Shown: positions 37,684-47,079, counted from the first letter of the stretch. The stretch: DNA of 64,000 bases from Clostridiaceae bacterium 14S0207 (GCA_003288255.1 CP026600.1:806001-870000); one strand, 5' to 3'. Translations and numbers: made by a program. Notes: generated by a model from the letters alone, not told the origin.

Positions 37684-39312
37684 ATGCCAAAACATATTAA
37701 TTTACATAAAAATTATACTTCAAATCGTGGAAATTATCAATTAAAACTTCCACTAAATATTGAATACATGATTCCAAATAATGATTCGGTGCGTTTGCTA
37801 AGTCAATTTGTAGAGGAGATGGATTTAACAGATTTATATTCGACTTATTCCCGATTAAGGGAAAATCAGGCTACGCCTCGTCAGATGCTGAAGATTGTAT
37901 TTTATTCTTATATGAACCGTAGGTATTCTTCTAGGGAAATGGAAAACTCTTGCAAAAGGGATGTTAATTTTATGTATCTCCTAGAAGGGTCGCCGGTACC
38001 AGATCATTCTACATTTGCAAGATTTCGTAGTCTTCACCTTGCGCCCTGTTCGGAAATAATTATGGCTGAAATGACTAATTTTTTTTATGAGATTGGAGAA
38101 ATATTAGGAGATTCTATATTTATTGATGGCACAAAGATAGAGGCATGTGCTAATAAATATACTTTTGTTTGGAAAAAAGCAGTTTCAAAGAACTTACAGA
38201 AATTGCTTTCTAAATTAGGTGATTTAGTAGCTGAATGTGAAGAACTTTATGGAATAAAACTTATATATGAAAACAAAGTAAAAATAAAGCATGTAAAGAA
38301 GCTACGCAAACAACTTTACTCTTTAAAACAAAAAGAAAATATCCAATTTGTACATGGATGTGGCAAAAGAAAAACTCCTATTCAACGTTCTATTGAAAAA
38401 CTCGAAGAGTATCTTGGTAAGTTAAGAGAATATACGCAGAAAATCTATACCTGCGGTAAACGTAATAGTTATTCTAAGACAGATAAAGATGCAACTTTTA
38501 TGAGAATGAAAGAAGATGCTATGAGAAATGGTCAGTTAAAACCAGGTTACAATGTTCAGCATGGAGTAGATTCCGAATATATCGTATGGCTTACTGTTGG
38601 CGATCAGCCTACGGATACAACAACATTAATTCCATTTATAAAAAGTATGGAGAATTTTTTGCACTTTAAGTATTCTAAAATTGTTGCGGATGCGGGTTAT
38701 GAAAGTGAAGAAAATTATGTTTATATTAAAGATAATGAACAGTTATCATATATTAAACCAGCAAATTATGAAATTTCAAAAACAAGGAAATATAAAAATG
38801 ATATAAGTAGAATAAGCAACATGGATTATACCGTATTAGGTGATTATTATACTTGTAAAAATAATAAAAAACTAATAGTAAATAAGACAATAAAAAGAAA
38901 AAGCAAGACAGGCTATATAAGTGAAAAAACAATTTATACTTGTGAAAACTGTAGTAATTGCGTTTACAAGAGTAAATGCATAAAAGGTAATAATAGCAAA
39001 ACACCCTTAGAAGAAAGAGTTAAAAATATTGAAATATCAAAGCTATTTAACATGCTTCGCAAAGAGAATCTTGAAAGAATTGTAAGTGAAGAAGGATGCC
39101 AGTTAAGAATGAATCGGAGCATTCAAGCTGAAGGTTCTTTTGCAGAAATTAAACAAGATATGAGATTTCGTAGATATCTAAGTAAAGGTAAAAGAAATGT
39201 TTTGGCTGAAAGTATGCTATTAGCAATGGCACATAACATAAATAAGCTACATAATAAAATTCAGGCAGATAGAACTGGAACACACCTTTTTTCACTTAAA
39301 AAAAGTGCCTAA
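37684..39312 (+). CDS. IS1182-family DDE transposase
   Basis: A 542-residue protein, full length for the family and without interruption. The N-terminal DUF772-type region is clear (ENQATPRQMLKIVFYSYM, then PVPDHSTFARFR). The catalytic residues are placed at Asp148 (SIFIDGTKIEA), the Asp in KIVADAGYESEENY and the Glu in QAEGSFAEIKQD, followed by the conserved MLLAMAHNINKL. A CxxC...C cluster (CENCSNCVYKSKC) in the late part is typical. No strong ribosome site precedes the ATG at 37684, as is usual for transposases kept at low level. The intact frame suggests recent activity. Confidence 0.93.
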   Translation: MPKHINLHKNYTSNRGNYQLKLPLNIEYMIPNNDSVRLLSQFVEEMDLTDLYSTYSRLRENQATPRQMLKIVFYSYMNRRYSSREMENSCKRDVNFMYLLEGSPVPDHSTFARFRSLHLAPCSEIIMAEMTNFFYEIGEILGDSIFIDGTKIEACANKYTFVWKKAVSKNLQKLLSKLGDLVAECEELYGIKLIYENKVKIKHVKKLRKQLYSLKQKENIQFVHGCGKRKTPIQRSIEKLEEYLGKLREYTQKIYTCGKRNSYSKTDKDATFMRMKEDAMRNGQLKPGYNVQHGVDSEYIVWLTVGDQPTDTTTLIPFIKSMENFLHFKYSKIVADAGYESEENYVYIKDNEQLSYIKPANYEISKTRKYKNDISRISNMDYTVLGDYYTCKNNKKLIVNKTIKRKSKTGYISEKTIYTCENCSNCVYKSKCIKGNNSKTPLEERVKNIEISKLFNMLRKENLERIVSEEGCQLRMNRSIQAEGSFAEIKQDMRFRRYLSKGKRNVLAESMLLAMAHNINKLHNKIQADRTGTHLFSLKKSA

Positions 39313-39473
39313 TTTTAAAATATTAAAATTCTACAAGTCAAAAAAGCCTTAATACCAAAGGCTTATTAAAGTGCGACATTTTTAAATTATTAAGCTTATA
39401 GGCGGTGAACTATCATTAAATTTTCTATAAAACACAAAAAACGCTGCCGCGTTAGTATAAATTTTTATGCTAA

Positions 39474-39485
39474 TGCGACAGCCCC
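39474..39485 (-). repeat. Right terminal inverted repeat of the IS
   Basis: TGCGACAGCCCC on the plus strand, the exact inverse of the left end; part of an 18-base subterminal hairpin starting at 39443. Confidence 0.85.
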
Positions 39486-39511
39486 TTATATATTATTACT
39501 TTTTTTGGTAA

Positions 39512-40633
39512 TTATTTAGTGTAGAAATTTCTTATTGTTTGACAAACAAAATCTACTTCTTCTTCCGTAATTTCAGGATATATAGGAAGAGCAAGAACTC
39601 TTTCACAAGCTTTTTCAGCTACAGGGAAATCACCTTTTTTATAACCTAAATACTCAAAACATTTTTGAGTATGTAATGGTTTTGGATAGTAGATACTAAA
39701 TTGTACTTCATTCTGTCTCAAATAATCAACAAGTTCATCACGTTTTTCAGCGAAGATGTTAAATACATAGTAAACAGGTTTTTGATCACCTTTTATTATA
39801 GGTAATTTTATTTGTTCAATATCTTTTAATCTATCTATGTACCAACCAGCTATGATTTCTCTCTTTTTAATAGATTCTTCCATGTGTCTTAATTTAACTA
39901 AAAGAACAGCAGCTTGAATTGTATCTAATCTAGAATTATATCCTAAATGATCATAATGATATTTTTTGCTAGCACCATGAACTCTATAAGATTTAGCAAG
40001 TTCAGCTAAGTTATCATCATTAGTTACGATCATACCACCATCACCATAACCACCTAAAGTTTTAGTAGGGAAGAATGAGAATATACCCATGTCACCAATA
40101 GTTCCAGCATGTTTATATTCAGAACCATTTCCTTTCCATCTCATACCAAAGGCTTCAGCAGCATCTTCTAATACTCTTAAATCATGGTTATTTGCAATGT
40201 TCATAATTTTATCCATATCGGCTACTTGAGCAAATAAATGAATTGGAAGAATTCCTACTGTATTCTCATTGATTTTTTCTTCTATTAAATCAGTATTGAT
40301 GTTAAATGTTTCTTCATCTATATCAACAAAAACAGGTTTTCCACCATGTCTTGCTATACAAGATGTTGATGCTAAAAATGTGAATGGAGAAGTAATTACT
40401 TCTTTACCATCTTTAAATCCTAAGATATCAGAAGATAATACTAATGCATCAGTACCAGAAGCTACACCTATAGCATGTTTTGCTCCAGTAAATTTTTTTA
40501 TTTCTTCTTCAAATTCCTTAACTTCAGGTCCTAAAGTTGATATACCTCTTGTTATAACATCAAATATAGCCTTATTAAATTCTTCTTTTCTATTTTCATA
40601 TTCTCTTAAAGATGTATAAAAGTTAACTTTCAT
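39512..40633 (-). CDS. DegT/DnrJ/EryC1 family PLP-dependent sugar aminotransferase (first paralogue)
   Basis: A 373-residue fold-type I aminotransferase. PLP lysine is Lys191 in FSFFPTKTLGGYGDGG; the cofactor aspartate and neighbours are in LEDAAEAFG; the N-terminal VASGTDAL loop binds the phosphate. Such enzymes transfer an amino group, usually from glutamate, to a keto-sugar nucleotide for surface glycans, flagellin sugars or secondary metabolites. It is the last gene of a three-gene operon with a second aminotransferase and a MerR-methyltransferase. No dehydratase, epimerase or glycosyltransferase is in the window, so the sugar is unknown. Confidence 0.9.
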   Translation of the reverse strand: MKVNFYTSLREYENRKEEFNKAIFDVITRGISTLGPEVKEFEEEIKKFTGAKHAIGVASGTDALVLSSDILGFKDGKEVITSPFTFLASTSCIARHGGKPVFVDIDEETFNINTDLIEEKINENTVGILPIHLFAQVADMDKIMNIANNHDLRVLEDAAEAFGMRWKGNGSEYKHAGTIGDMGIFSFFPTKTLGGYGDGGMIVTNDDNLAELAKSYRVHGASKKYHYDHLGYNSRLDTIQAAVLLVKLRHMEESIKKREIIAGWYIDRLKDIEQIKLPIIKGDQKPVYYVFNIFAEKRDELVDYLRQNEVQFSIYYPKPLHTQKCFEYLGYKKGDFPVAEKACERVLALPIYPEITEEEVDFVCQTIRNFYTK

Positions 40634-40739
40634 AATTAACTATCCTTTCTTTATATCATAAATATTATTTTATATTAGATTATACAATAAGTTATTAAAT
40701 TTAGATATAAAATTAAAATTTTAAAAGTATTTTAATTTT

Positions 40740-41921
40740 TTATTTTAAAACTTCTTTTATGCATTTTACTATTTCTGTAGCTACTATTTCAGCATTTTCT
40801 AGAGAAAGAGTTGAATAAACAGGTAAAGAAATTTCATTTGCATATTGGTTATAAGCATTAGGATAATCTTCGATTTTATATCCTAAGTTTTTATATAAAG
40901 TGAATAATGGTAATGGAATGAAGTGTACATTTGTTGCAATACCCATTTCAGCCATCATTTCTATAACTTTAGTTCTTTGATCTTCTGTCATTCCTTTTAC
41001 TCTTAAAGGATATAGGTGATAAGAAGTTTCTCTAATTTCATCTTTTATAAATGGAAGAATAGCAAAATCTTCTTTGCTTAAAATATTATTATAGATTTCA
41101 AATATTTTGCTTCTATGTTTTAACATGTCTTCGTATCTTTCAAGTTGAACAAGACCTATAGCTGCTTGCATATCTGTCATATTACATTTAAATCCATCCG
41201 TTACTATGTCATATTTCCAAGCACCAGCTTTCATTTTAGATAATGCATCTTTAGTTTGACCATGAAGAGAAGTAATTTTTAATTCTTTATATAAATCTTC
41301 TTTTCCTAGGAAATTATTATCATTAAAAGTTACAGCTCCGCCTTCAGCAGTAGTTAAATTTTTAACTGCATGGAATGAGAATGTATGGAAATCAAATTGA
41401 CCACCAACTCTTTTACCCTTATATTTCGCACCAAAAGAATGGGCAGAATCAGAAAGTAAAATAATATCTTCCCTATTCATTTCTTTTAGCATATTTTTTA
41501 TAACATCATAATCTACAGGAACACCGGCAAAATCCACAGTGAATATAGCTTTAGTTTTTGGAGTAATAGCCTTTTTTATTTCTTCTTCATCAATTAAGAA
41601 AGAATCCTTTTTTGTGTCTACAAATATTGGTTTAATGCCTCTATGAACTATAACACTAGCAGTAGCTGTATAAGTATAAGGAGTTGTTATAACTTCATCT
41701 CCTTCTTTTATATCATAAACTTTTAATATAAGTTCCATAGCAGCTGTAGCACTTGATACGGCAACAGAATGGTTTGCATCACTATATTTTGCTACATTGT
41801 CTTCAAATTCTTTTACCTTTGGTCCAGAAGTTATCCATCCAGATTTTAATACTTCAACTACATTTTCAATTTCTCTTTCTGTTACATCTGGAGGTGAAAA
41901 AGGTATATTATATTTTTTCAT
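40740..41921 (-). CDS. DegT/DnrJ/EryC1 family PLP-dependent sugar aminotransferase (second paralogue)
   Basis: A 393-residue enzyme of the same family but only distantly similar to its neighbour. PLP lysine Lys187 lies in FSFHAVKNLTTAEGG, the cofactor aspartate in LSDSAHSFG, and the phosphate loop in VSSATAAMEL. The N-terminus NIPFSPPDVTEREIENV matches the ArnB/PseC-like group that aminates 4-keto sugars. It lies 106 bases upstream of the first paralogue and 22 bases after the MerR-methyltransferase gene, so all three are probably on one transcript. Confidence 0.9.
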   Translation of the reverse strand: MKKYNIPFSPPDVTEREIENVVEVLKSGWITSGPKVKEFEDNVAKYSDANHSVAVSSATAAMELILKVYDIKEGDEVITTPYTYTATASVIVHRGIKPIFVDTKKDSFLIDEEEIKKAITPKTKAIFTVDFAGVPVDYDVIKNMLKEMNREDIILLSDSAHSFGAKYKGKRVGGQFDFHTFSFHAVKNLTTAEGGAVTFNDNNFLGKEDLYKELKITSLHGQTKDALSKMKAGAWKYDIVTDGFKCNMTDMQAAIGLVQLERYEDMLKHRSKIFEIYNNILSKEDFAILPFIKDEIRETSYHLYPLRVKGMTEDQRTKVIEMMAEMGIATNVHFIPLPLFTLYKNLGYKIEDYPNAYNQYANEISLPVYSTLSLENAEIVATEIVKCIKEVLK

Positions 41922-41943
41922 AAAAGTTACATCCTTTCAAAAT

Positions 41944-43152
41944 TTATTTATTACATCTAAAATAACCAGTATCTTTAGTTATTATAATGTTTTTATTTTT
42001 ATCTATAATGCTCTCTATATAGTTTACCAATTTAGTATAAATTTTTTCATCTAAGTTATTTTTTATATTTTCTGGCATAGATAAAATATAATGAGTAAGA
42101 GGTAAAGCCTTATTTATAATAAGAGCATCTTCGTAGCGTTTTAAATATATATTTTTAAAATGTTTAGATAAAATGTTTTTACCACTTTCTAGGTTGAAAT
42201 TACGAGTATTTATAATCCCTTCCCATTTTAAACTTTTACAATTAACACCATTTATAATATTACTAAGTTCCTTCATATGATTTTCACCTACAGTAGAAGC
42301 AAAGAAGTATCCATTGGGTTTTAATATATTTTTTATATTTAAAAGTGCCTTATCAAGATTTGTTAAATGATATAGCATATGATTTGCAATTACAATATCA
42401 TATGTACTTTCTTCAAAAGGAATTTCTAAAGCATCAACTAATTTAAAATTAAAGTTATTAGTATAGTCTTTTAAATTTTTCTTTGCATCTTCCAGCATAC
42501 CGGGAGAAAAATCAGTAAGTGTTATGTTAAAGTTATTTTTCATAAGGTGTATATTTTTATCCCAAAGAGAACCATCTCCGCATCCTAGTTCAAGAATTTT
42601 AATCTCTTTATCTTTAGGATAAGAATCTGTAATGTTAAGAAGTTCATTAAAAAACCAAGGCATCCATCCCTCTTTATTTTTACTAAATTTATCATGTATA
42701 GATATTCTTTTTCGTAAATTAGTAGCATTTTCATATTGTTCTAGCCATTTCGTATGTTTATTAACGATATTCATAATACTAAACATTTCATCCCAATGGG
42801 GTTTATCATTTAATGGAATATTTTCTATCATTTCATCTATAGCTTTTGTTACCATATTTAATTGAGCAACTCTATTTTCTATAACTTTTTTTTGGAGTTC
42901 TAGAGAATATCTTAGATCATCGTCATTACCTTCATAAATCATAATTCTTTTAATATCTTGAAGCGAAAGACCTATAAATTTTAAGGTTAATATTTTTTGA
43001 AGTCTTATAAAATCATCCATACAATATAGCCTGTGACCTTTATCATTAAGTTTAGAAGGTTTTAGTAATCCGATTTTATCATAATATCTTAATGTTCTAA
43101 TAGTTACTCCAGCTTTACTAGCAAATTCACCAGTTGAAATAAATTTATCCAA
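41944..43152 (-). CDS. MerR-family regulator fused to a SAM-dependent methyltransferase
   Basis: The start is best taken as TTG 43152, eight bases after GAGGTGA; the in-frame GTG at 43164 overlaps that site. The 402-residue protein starts with a MerR helix-turn-helix (ISTGEFASKAGVTIRTLRYYDKIGLLKPS) and its coiled coil, to about residue 105. A class I methyltransferase follows, with motif I ILELGCGDGSLW, acidic motif II ITLTDFSPGML and the IANHMLYHL region. The fusion implies a regulator whose effector-binding end is a SAM-binding or methyl-transfer domain. It heads an operon with two DegT aminotransferases, which it may control together with itself. Confidence 0.88.
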   Translation of the reverse strand: MDKFISTGEFASKAGVTIRTLRYYDKIGLLKPSKLNDKGHRLYCMDDFIRLQKILTLKFIGLSLQDIKRIMIYEGNDDDLRYSLELQKKVIENRVAQLNMVTKAIDEMIENIPLNDKPHWDEMFSIMNIVNKHTKWLEQYENATNLRKRISIHDKFSKNKEGWMPWFFNELLNITDSYPKDKEIKILELGCGDGSLWDKNIHLMKNNFNITLTDFSPGMLEDAKKNLKDYTNNFNFKLVDALEIPFEESTYDIVIANHMLYHLTNLDKALLNIKNILKPNGYFFASTVGENHMKELSNIINGVNCKSLKWEGIINTRNFNLESGKNILSKHFKNIYLKRYEDALIINKALPLTHYILSMPENIKNNLDEKIYTKLVNYIESIIDKNKNIIITKDTGYFRCNK

Positions 43153-43180
43153 AGTAAAATTCACCTCGCTTTATATATAT

Positions 43181-43211
43181 ATATTAATACATGACGTAAG
43201 GTAATGGTCAA
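43181..43211 (-). promoter_or_regulatory. MerR-type promoter with 19-base spacer
   Basis: On the minus strand TTGACC (43211-43206) and TAATAT (43186-43181) are separated by 19 bases, the overlong spacing typical of promoters twisted by MerR proteins. The spacer holds a partial dyad (TGAC ... GTCA). It drives the MerR-methyltransferase gene. Confidence 0.65.
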
Positions 43212-43269
43212 TAGCTTTATAAAAAATATTCTTAAAGTTTTAAGATGTTTATAATATTTATATAAAATT

Positions 43270-43325
43270 TTAAAATAAAACTATATAAGGTAACAATATT
43301 GTTACCTTATATAGTTTTATTTTAA
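43270..43325. repeat. Perfect 56-base palindrome between divergent operons
   Basis: Every base from 43270 to 43297 is complementary to 43325 back to 43298, with no loop (centre CAATATTG). It lies between the MerR promoter and TATAAT at 43328-43333, the likely -10 box of the response regulator gene, so it covers that gene's -35 region. As RNA it would be a 28-pair terminator-like hairpin with T/A-rich ends in either direction. Confidence 0.9.
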
Positions 43326-43394
43326 TGTATAATAAGGGCAGTAGAAATAGATTATATTTATATATAGAAAATTAAGTTTAGAGGAGTTTAAAAT

Positions 43395-44090
43395 ATGGAA
43401 AACAAGGTTTTAATAGTTGAGGATGAGGCAAATATAAGAAGTTTTGTTAAAATATTTTTAAAGAATAATGGATTTAATGTTTTTGAATGTGAAAGAGGAG
43501 AAGATGCTCTTAAAATAGTTACATTGGAAAAACCTAATATAGTTATTTTAGATGTGATGTTACCTGGTATAGATGGATTTAAAGTTTGTGAAGAATTAAG
43601 AAAACAGAATAAAAATATAGGAATTATAATGCTTACAGCTAGAGGACAGGATAATGATAAAATAGAAGGATTTGAAACTGGAGCTGATGATTACATGGTA
43701 AAACCATTTAATCCCAAGGAATTATTGTTAAGAATAAAGTCTTTATTAAGAAGAGTATCCGAAGAAGATAAGGAACAAGAGGATGCTTGCATAATTTCAG
43801 AGCCATTTAAATTAGATATTTATGCTCAAAAATTATTTAAAAATGATACAGAAATTGATATGACCCCAAGAGAATTTTTGCTTATGAAAACTTTTATGGA
43901 AAATCCAGGGAAAGCTTTTAGTAGAGAAGAACTTCTAAGTACTGTTTGGGGTTGGGATTTTTATGGGGAATCAAAAATTGTTGATGTAAATATGAGAAGA
44001 TTAAGAACTAAAATAGAAGATAATCCTTCAGAACCGAAGTTTATAGAAACCGTATGGGGTAAAGGATATAGATGGGTATCTAATATTTAA
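43395..44090 (+). CDS. OmpR/PhoB-family response regulator
   Basis: A 231-residue protein with GAGGAG upstream of ATG 43395. The receiver domain has acidic Asp10 and Glu11, phospho-acceptor Asp53 (VILDVMLPG), Thr81 and Lys103 (MVKPFNP). The C-terminal winged-helix domain (about 130-230) has TPREFLLMKTF and GKGYRW. It binds DNA at target promoters when phosphorylated by the sensor kinase encoded 15 bases downstream. The large palindrome lies upstream of this operon. Confidence 0.95.
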   Translation: MENKVLIVEDEANIRSFVKIFLKNNGFNVFECERGEDALKIVTLEKPNIVILDVMLPGIDGFKVCEELRKQNKNIGIIMLTARGQDNDKIEGFETGADDYMVKPFNPKELLLRIKSLLRRVSEEDKEQEDACIISEPFKLDIYAQKLFKNDTEIDMTPREFLLMKTFMENPGKAFSREELLSTVWGWDFYGESKIVDVNMRRLRTKIEDNPSEPKFIETVWGKGYRWVSNI

Positions 44091-44105
44091 TAAAGTGGTG
44101 AGCTT

Positions 44106-45488
44106 ATGAAAAGTATAAGAAAAAAATTGACTAAAAGTTATGTGAAAGTTATTCTTTTTAGTATTGTTGTATTAGAAATAATATTGTTTAGTTTTATTAG
44201 ATTTTATTTTTATAATAATCTTGAAGAAAATCTTTTAAGTCAAATTAAGACTTCGGCAGAGTTTTATAATAGGTATTTTTCTTCATCTACTCTGGAGGAA
44301 AATATTATATCTAATGTAGATATTTTTTGGAAACAGACTCCTGCACAAGTTCAAATTATTGATACGAAAGGAAAAATACTTATGGATTCCATAGGTGTTA
44401 GAAACTATGAAAAATTAGATACAACTGATTATAAAAAAGCATTACATAATCAATATGGGGTTTGGACTGGTAAGGTTCCTTATTATGATAAAGGGGTTAT
44501 GGCTATATCATATCCTTTAAAATCAGAAAACAATGTTATAGGAGTTTTGAGGTTTGTTACTTCTTTAGAAGAAGTTAATAAAAATATTCTAGGTATAATG
44601 ATACTATTCTTAATTATAGGAGCTATAGTTATCTTTGTAGGTTCTTTGGTTAGTTTGGTTGTGGCAAATTCAATTGTTGAACCTATAAAAGGGCTTACAG
44701 TAGTTGCAGAAAAAATGGCTAATGGTGATTTTAAGGCTAGAAGTGAAGTCAATTGTGAAGATGAGATTGGCAAGCTTTCTCATACCCTTAATTATATGGC
44801 AGAAGAAATAGAGAAAAAGGATAACCTGAAAAATAACTTTATTTCCTCTGTATCTCATGAACTTAGAACACCACTTACAGCTATTAAGGGATGGGCTGTA
44901 GTTTTAAATTCCCATGGTATGGATAAAGATACTTTAGGTGAGGGCTTGAATATTATAGAAAAGGAAAGCGATAGACTTTCTAATATGGTGGAGGAACTTT
45001 TAGATTTTTCTAGGTTCGTTTCTAATAAAGTTACGATTAAGAAAGAAGAGTTCTCGGTGGAAGCTTTGGCTAAGTATTTAGAAACATATCTGAAACCTAG
45101 GGCAAATAGAGAAAAGATAAATTTTAAAGTAATATGTGAACATAATTTGCCAACAATAATGGTAGATAAAAACAGATTAAAACAAGTTTGTATTAACATA
45201 ATAGATAATGCTTTCAAATTTACGCCTGAAAATGGTGAGGTAGCATTTAAAGCATATAAGAAAAATAATGAATTGGTAATAGAAGTTCAAGATACAGGAT
45301 GTGGGATAAGTGAAGATGAATTACCTAAAGTAAAGGAGAAATTTTATAAAGGTAAAAGTAGCAAATCTCAAAATGGTATAGGACTTTCAATTTGTGATGA
45401 AATAGTTAAATTACATAATGGAGAATTTATTATTGAAAGTGAATTAGGAAAAGGTACCAAAGTACTTGTTAAATTAAAATTAAGTTAA
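44106..45488 (+). CDS. Membrane sensor histidine kinase
   Basis: A 460-residue protein with two membrane helices (about 13-33 and 163-187), an outside sensor domain between them, HAMP (about 188-240), the HisKA domain with phospho-acceptor His251 (SSVSHELRTPLTAIKG) and the ATPase domain with N box (INIIDNAFKFTP), G1 (DTGCGI), F (KFYKGK) and G2 (NGIGLSIC). It should phosphorylate the OmpR-type partner next to it. The start ATG follows GTGGTGA. The signal sensed is unknown; a lipoprotein follows in the operon and may take part. Confidence 0.95.
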   Translation: MKSIRKKLTKSYVKVILFSIVVLEIILFSFIRFYFYNNLEENLLSQIKTSAEFYNRYFSSSTLEENIISNVDIFWKQTPAQVQIIDTKGKILMDSIGVRNYEKLDTTDYKKALHNQYGVWTGKVPYYDKGVMAISYPLKSENNVIGVLRFVTSLEEVNKNILGIMILFLIIGAIVIFVGSLVSLVVANSIVEPIKGLTVVAEKMANGDFKARSEVNCEDEIGKLSHTLNYMAEEIEKKDNLKNNFISSVSHELRTPLTAIKGWAVVLNSHGMDKDTLGEGLNIIEKESDRLSNMVEELLDFSRFVSNKVTIKKEEFSVEALAKYLETYLKPRANREKINFKVICEHNLPTIMVDKNRLKQVCINIIDNAFKFTPENGEVAFKAYKKNNELVIEVQDTGCGISEDELPKVKEKFYKGKSSKSQNGIGLSICDEIVKLHNGEFIIESELGKGTKVLVKLKLS

Positions 45489-45513
45489 AGAATGAATTGT
45501 AAGGAGTTGGATT

Positions 45514-47079
45514 ATGAGAAAAAAATATAATTTAAGAAATAAAGTACTTATTTTCCTATTGATATCTATTTTTTTAACTCTTTTAAGTGGTTGTTCTACT
45601 AATATAGAGTTAAGTGAAAAAGAAAAAATATTAGCTCCTAGTAATGAAAAAATACCTATTACAGGAATTTGGAAAATAGAATCTTATAAAAATTGGAATA
45701 GCAAAATAACAGAAAAGGAATTGAAAAGAATTTTAAAAAATAAAATTGAATTTAATGAGGACGTAGTAAGAGTAGGAAAAGAAGTTTGCAATAATCCTCA
45801 ATTTAAAATAAAAACAGTAGATGCAGATCAGTATTTAATATATGCATATAAAAGAACTAGACAGGAATTACAAATAAAAAATAAAAATTTGAATATAATA
45901 TCTGTAACATCAAATGAAAAACATTTTTATGATTTTATGGAAATAGATTCTGATAATATGATATTATATGCATATGATACATTTTTATATTTAAAAAAGG
46001 TAAGCGAAAATGAGATAAAAAATTCTAATAGAAAAGAAACTAATGGAAATACAGAGCAATTTAGTAAAATTCACAAAGATGAAAAGGAATTACTAAGGAG
46101 TACCTTAGTATTAGGATTAAGAAGTGAAAATAAGATAAAGGTACCTTTAGACAATGATACTAAAAAAGAAATAGTTTCTCAAAAATATAGAACTTTTACT
46201 ATATATTCTAGAAATAAAAAAATAGAAAATGTAATAGAAACAGATAAAATTTTAATACCTAGGAATATTGGTTTTTGGGGATTAAATAATAATTTGTATA
46301 ATGAAAATGGAAAAATAATAGAAGAATTAAATGCCTATAATGTGGATCAAAAACTTGAAGAGTTAAATGCCCATAATGTGAATCAAAAATTTAAAGAAAG
46401 TAATATAAAATATGATCAAAATAAATCTTATTTTGATCAATTAGCTAATAATGAAAATTTATTATGTAGAGTTAACTTTATAAGCGATAACTATGTTGGA
46501 ATTGAATATGATACTAAGAAAAATATAAATGCTATAAAATATGATAAATTTGCGGTACTACCTTTAGATAACTTCAATTATGGAAAGTTAGGAATATGGC
46601 ATGTTATGAGTGGTGGAGAAGAGGGGAATCTTCAGAATTTAGAAAAAGATCTAGATAAACAAGGATATAAATTTGATGATACCAATTTTACCCTTAAAAG
46701 AAAAAATGGGTATTGGGCTATGATAGGAAGGGCAGTTGAAAAAGAAGACGAAAATAGGTATAAAGATTATATGATAAATACAATTCCTTCACGAGGAATT
46801 GTAAATTATGATACCTTGAATATATCTTGGAATGATATTAAGGCAAAAATCCCAGAGGCTAGAGATGCTTACACATCTCCTAATAAAGATTTATTAGTTA
46901 TACTAACTAATAAAGAAATATTAATTTATACTGTTACATCAGGAAAAATAGCTCAAAGACAAAGTGTAACAATTCCTTTAAAAGAAGGTGAAACCGCTGT
47001 TATGGCAGAATGGGCAACAGGAGAATATGCATTAAGATGGAAAAAAATAAGTGAATATAATGGACAAAATAAAAAATAA
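45514..47079 (+). CDS. Large lipoprotein of unknown function in the two-component operon
   Basis: A 521-residue protein, ATG 45514 after AAGGAG, 25 bases behind the kinase gene. The lipobox LLSGC (Cys near 28) predicts a membrane-tethered outside protein. It is rich in N, K and E. A short internal duplication is seen near residues 270-290 (EELNAYNVDQK followed by EELNAHNVNQK). The C-terminal third (from about 400) reads like folded beta structure. I do not recognise the family. Its place suggests that it is the signal-receiving partner or the output of the two-component system. Confidence 0.8.
   Translation: MRKKYNLRNKVLIFLLISIFLTLLSGCSTNIELSEKEKILAPSNEKIPITGIWKIESYKNWNSKITEKELKRILKNKIEFNEDVVRVGKEVCNNPQFKIKTVDADQYLIYAYKRTRQELQIKNKNLNIISVTSNEKHFYDFMEIDSDNMILYAYDTFLYLKKVSENEIKNSNRKETNGNTEQFSKIHKDEKELLRSTLVLGLRSENKIKVPLDNDTKKEIVSQKYRTFTIYSRNKKIENVIETDKILIPRNIGFWGLNNNLYNENGKIIEELNAYNVDQKLEELNAHNVNQKFKESNIKYDQNKSYFDQLANNENLLCRVNFISDNYVGIEYDTKKNINAIKYDKFAVLPLDNFNYGKLGIWHVMSGGEEGNLQNLEKDLDKQGYKFDDTNFTLKRKNGYWAMIGRAVEKEDENRYKDYMINTIPSRGIVNYDTLNISWNDIKAKIPEARDAYTSPNKDLLVILTNKEILIYTVTSGKIAQRQSVTIPLKEGETAVMAEWATGEYALRWKKISEYNGQNKK

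Larger units (their letters stand above)
37590..39485 (+). mobile_element. Complete IS1182-family insertion sequence
   Basis: About 1.9 kb bounded by 12-base perfect terminal inverted repeats (37590-37601 and 39474-39485), holding one intact DDE transposase gene. Hairpins sit just inside each end: 37594-37620 (11-base perfect stem, followed by CTTTTT) and 39443-39482 (18-base stem with one mismatch and two G-U pairs). It is inserted in the gap between two convergent genes, so it breaks no gene. A target duplication could not be fixed because the flanks are simple A/T. Confidence 0.88.

Noticed and set aside
37292-37690. 132-codon minus-strand frame crossing from the EAL domain into the insertion sequence
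   Set aside because: It spans the IS boundary and therefore cannot be an old gene.
44855-45217. 120-codon minus-strand frame in the histidine kinase
   Set aside because: It is antisense to HisKA and ATPase motifs and lacks a start context.
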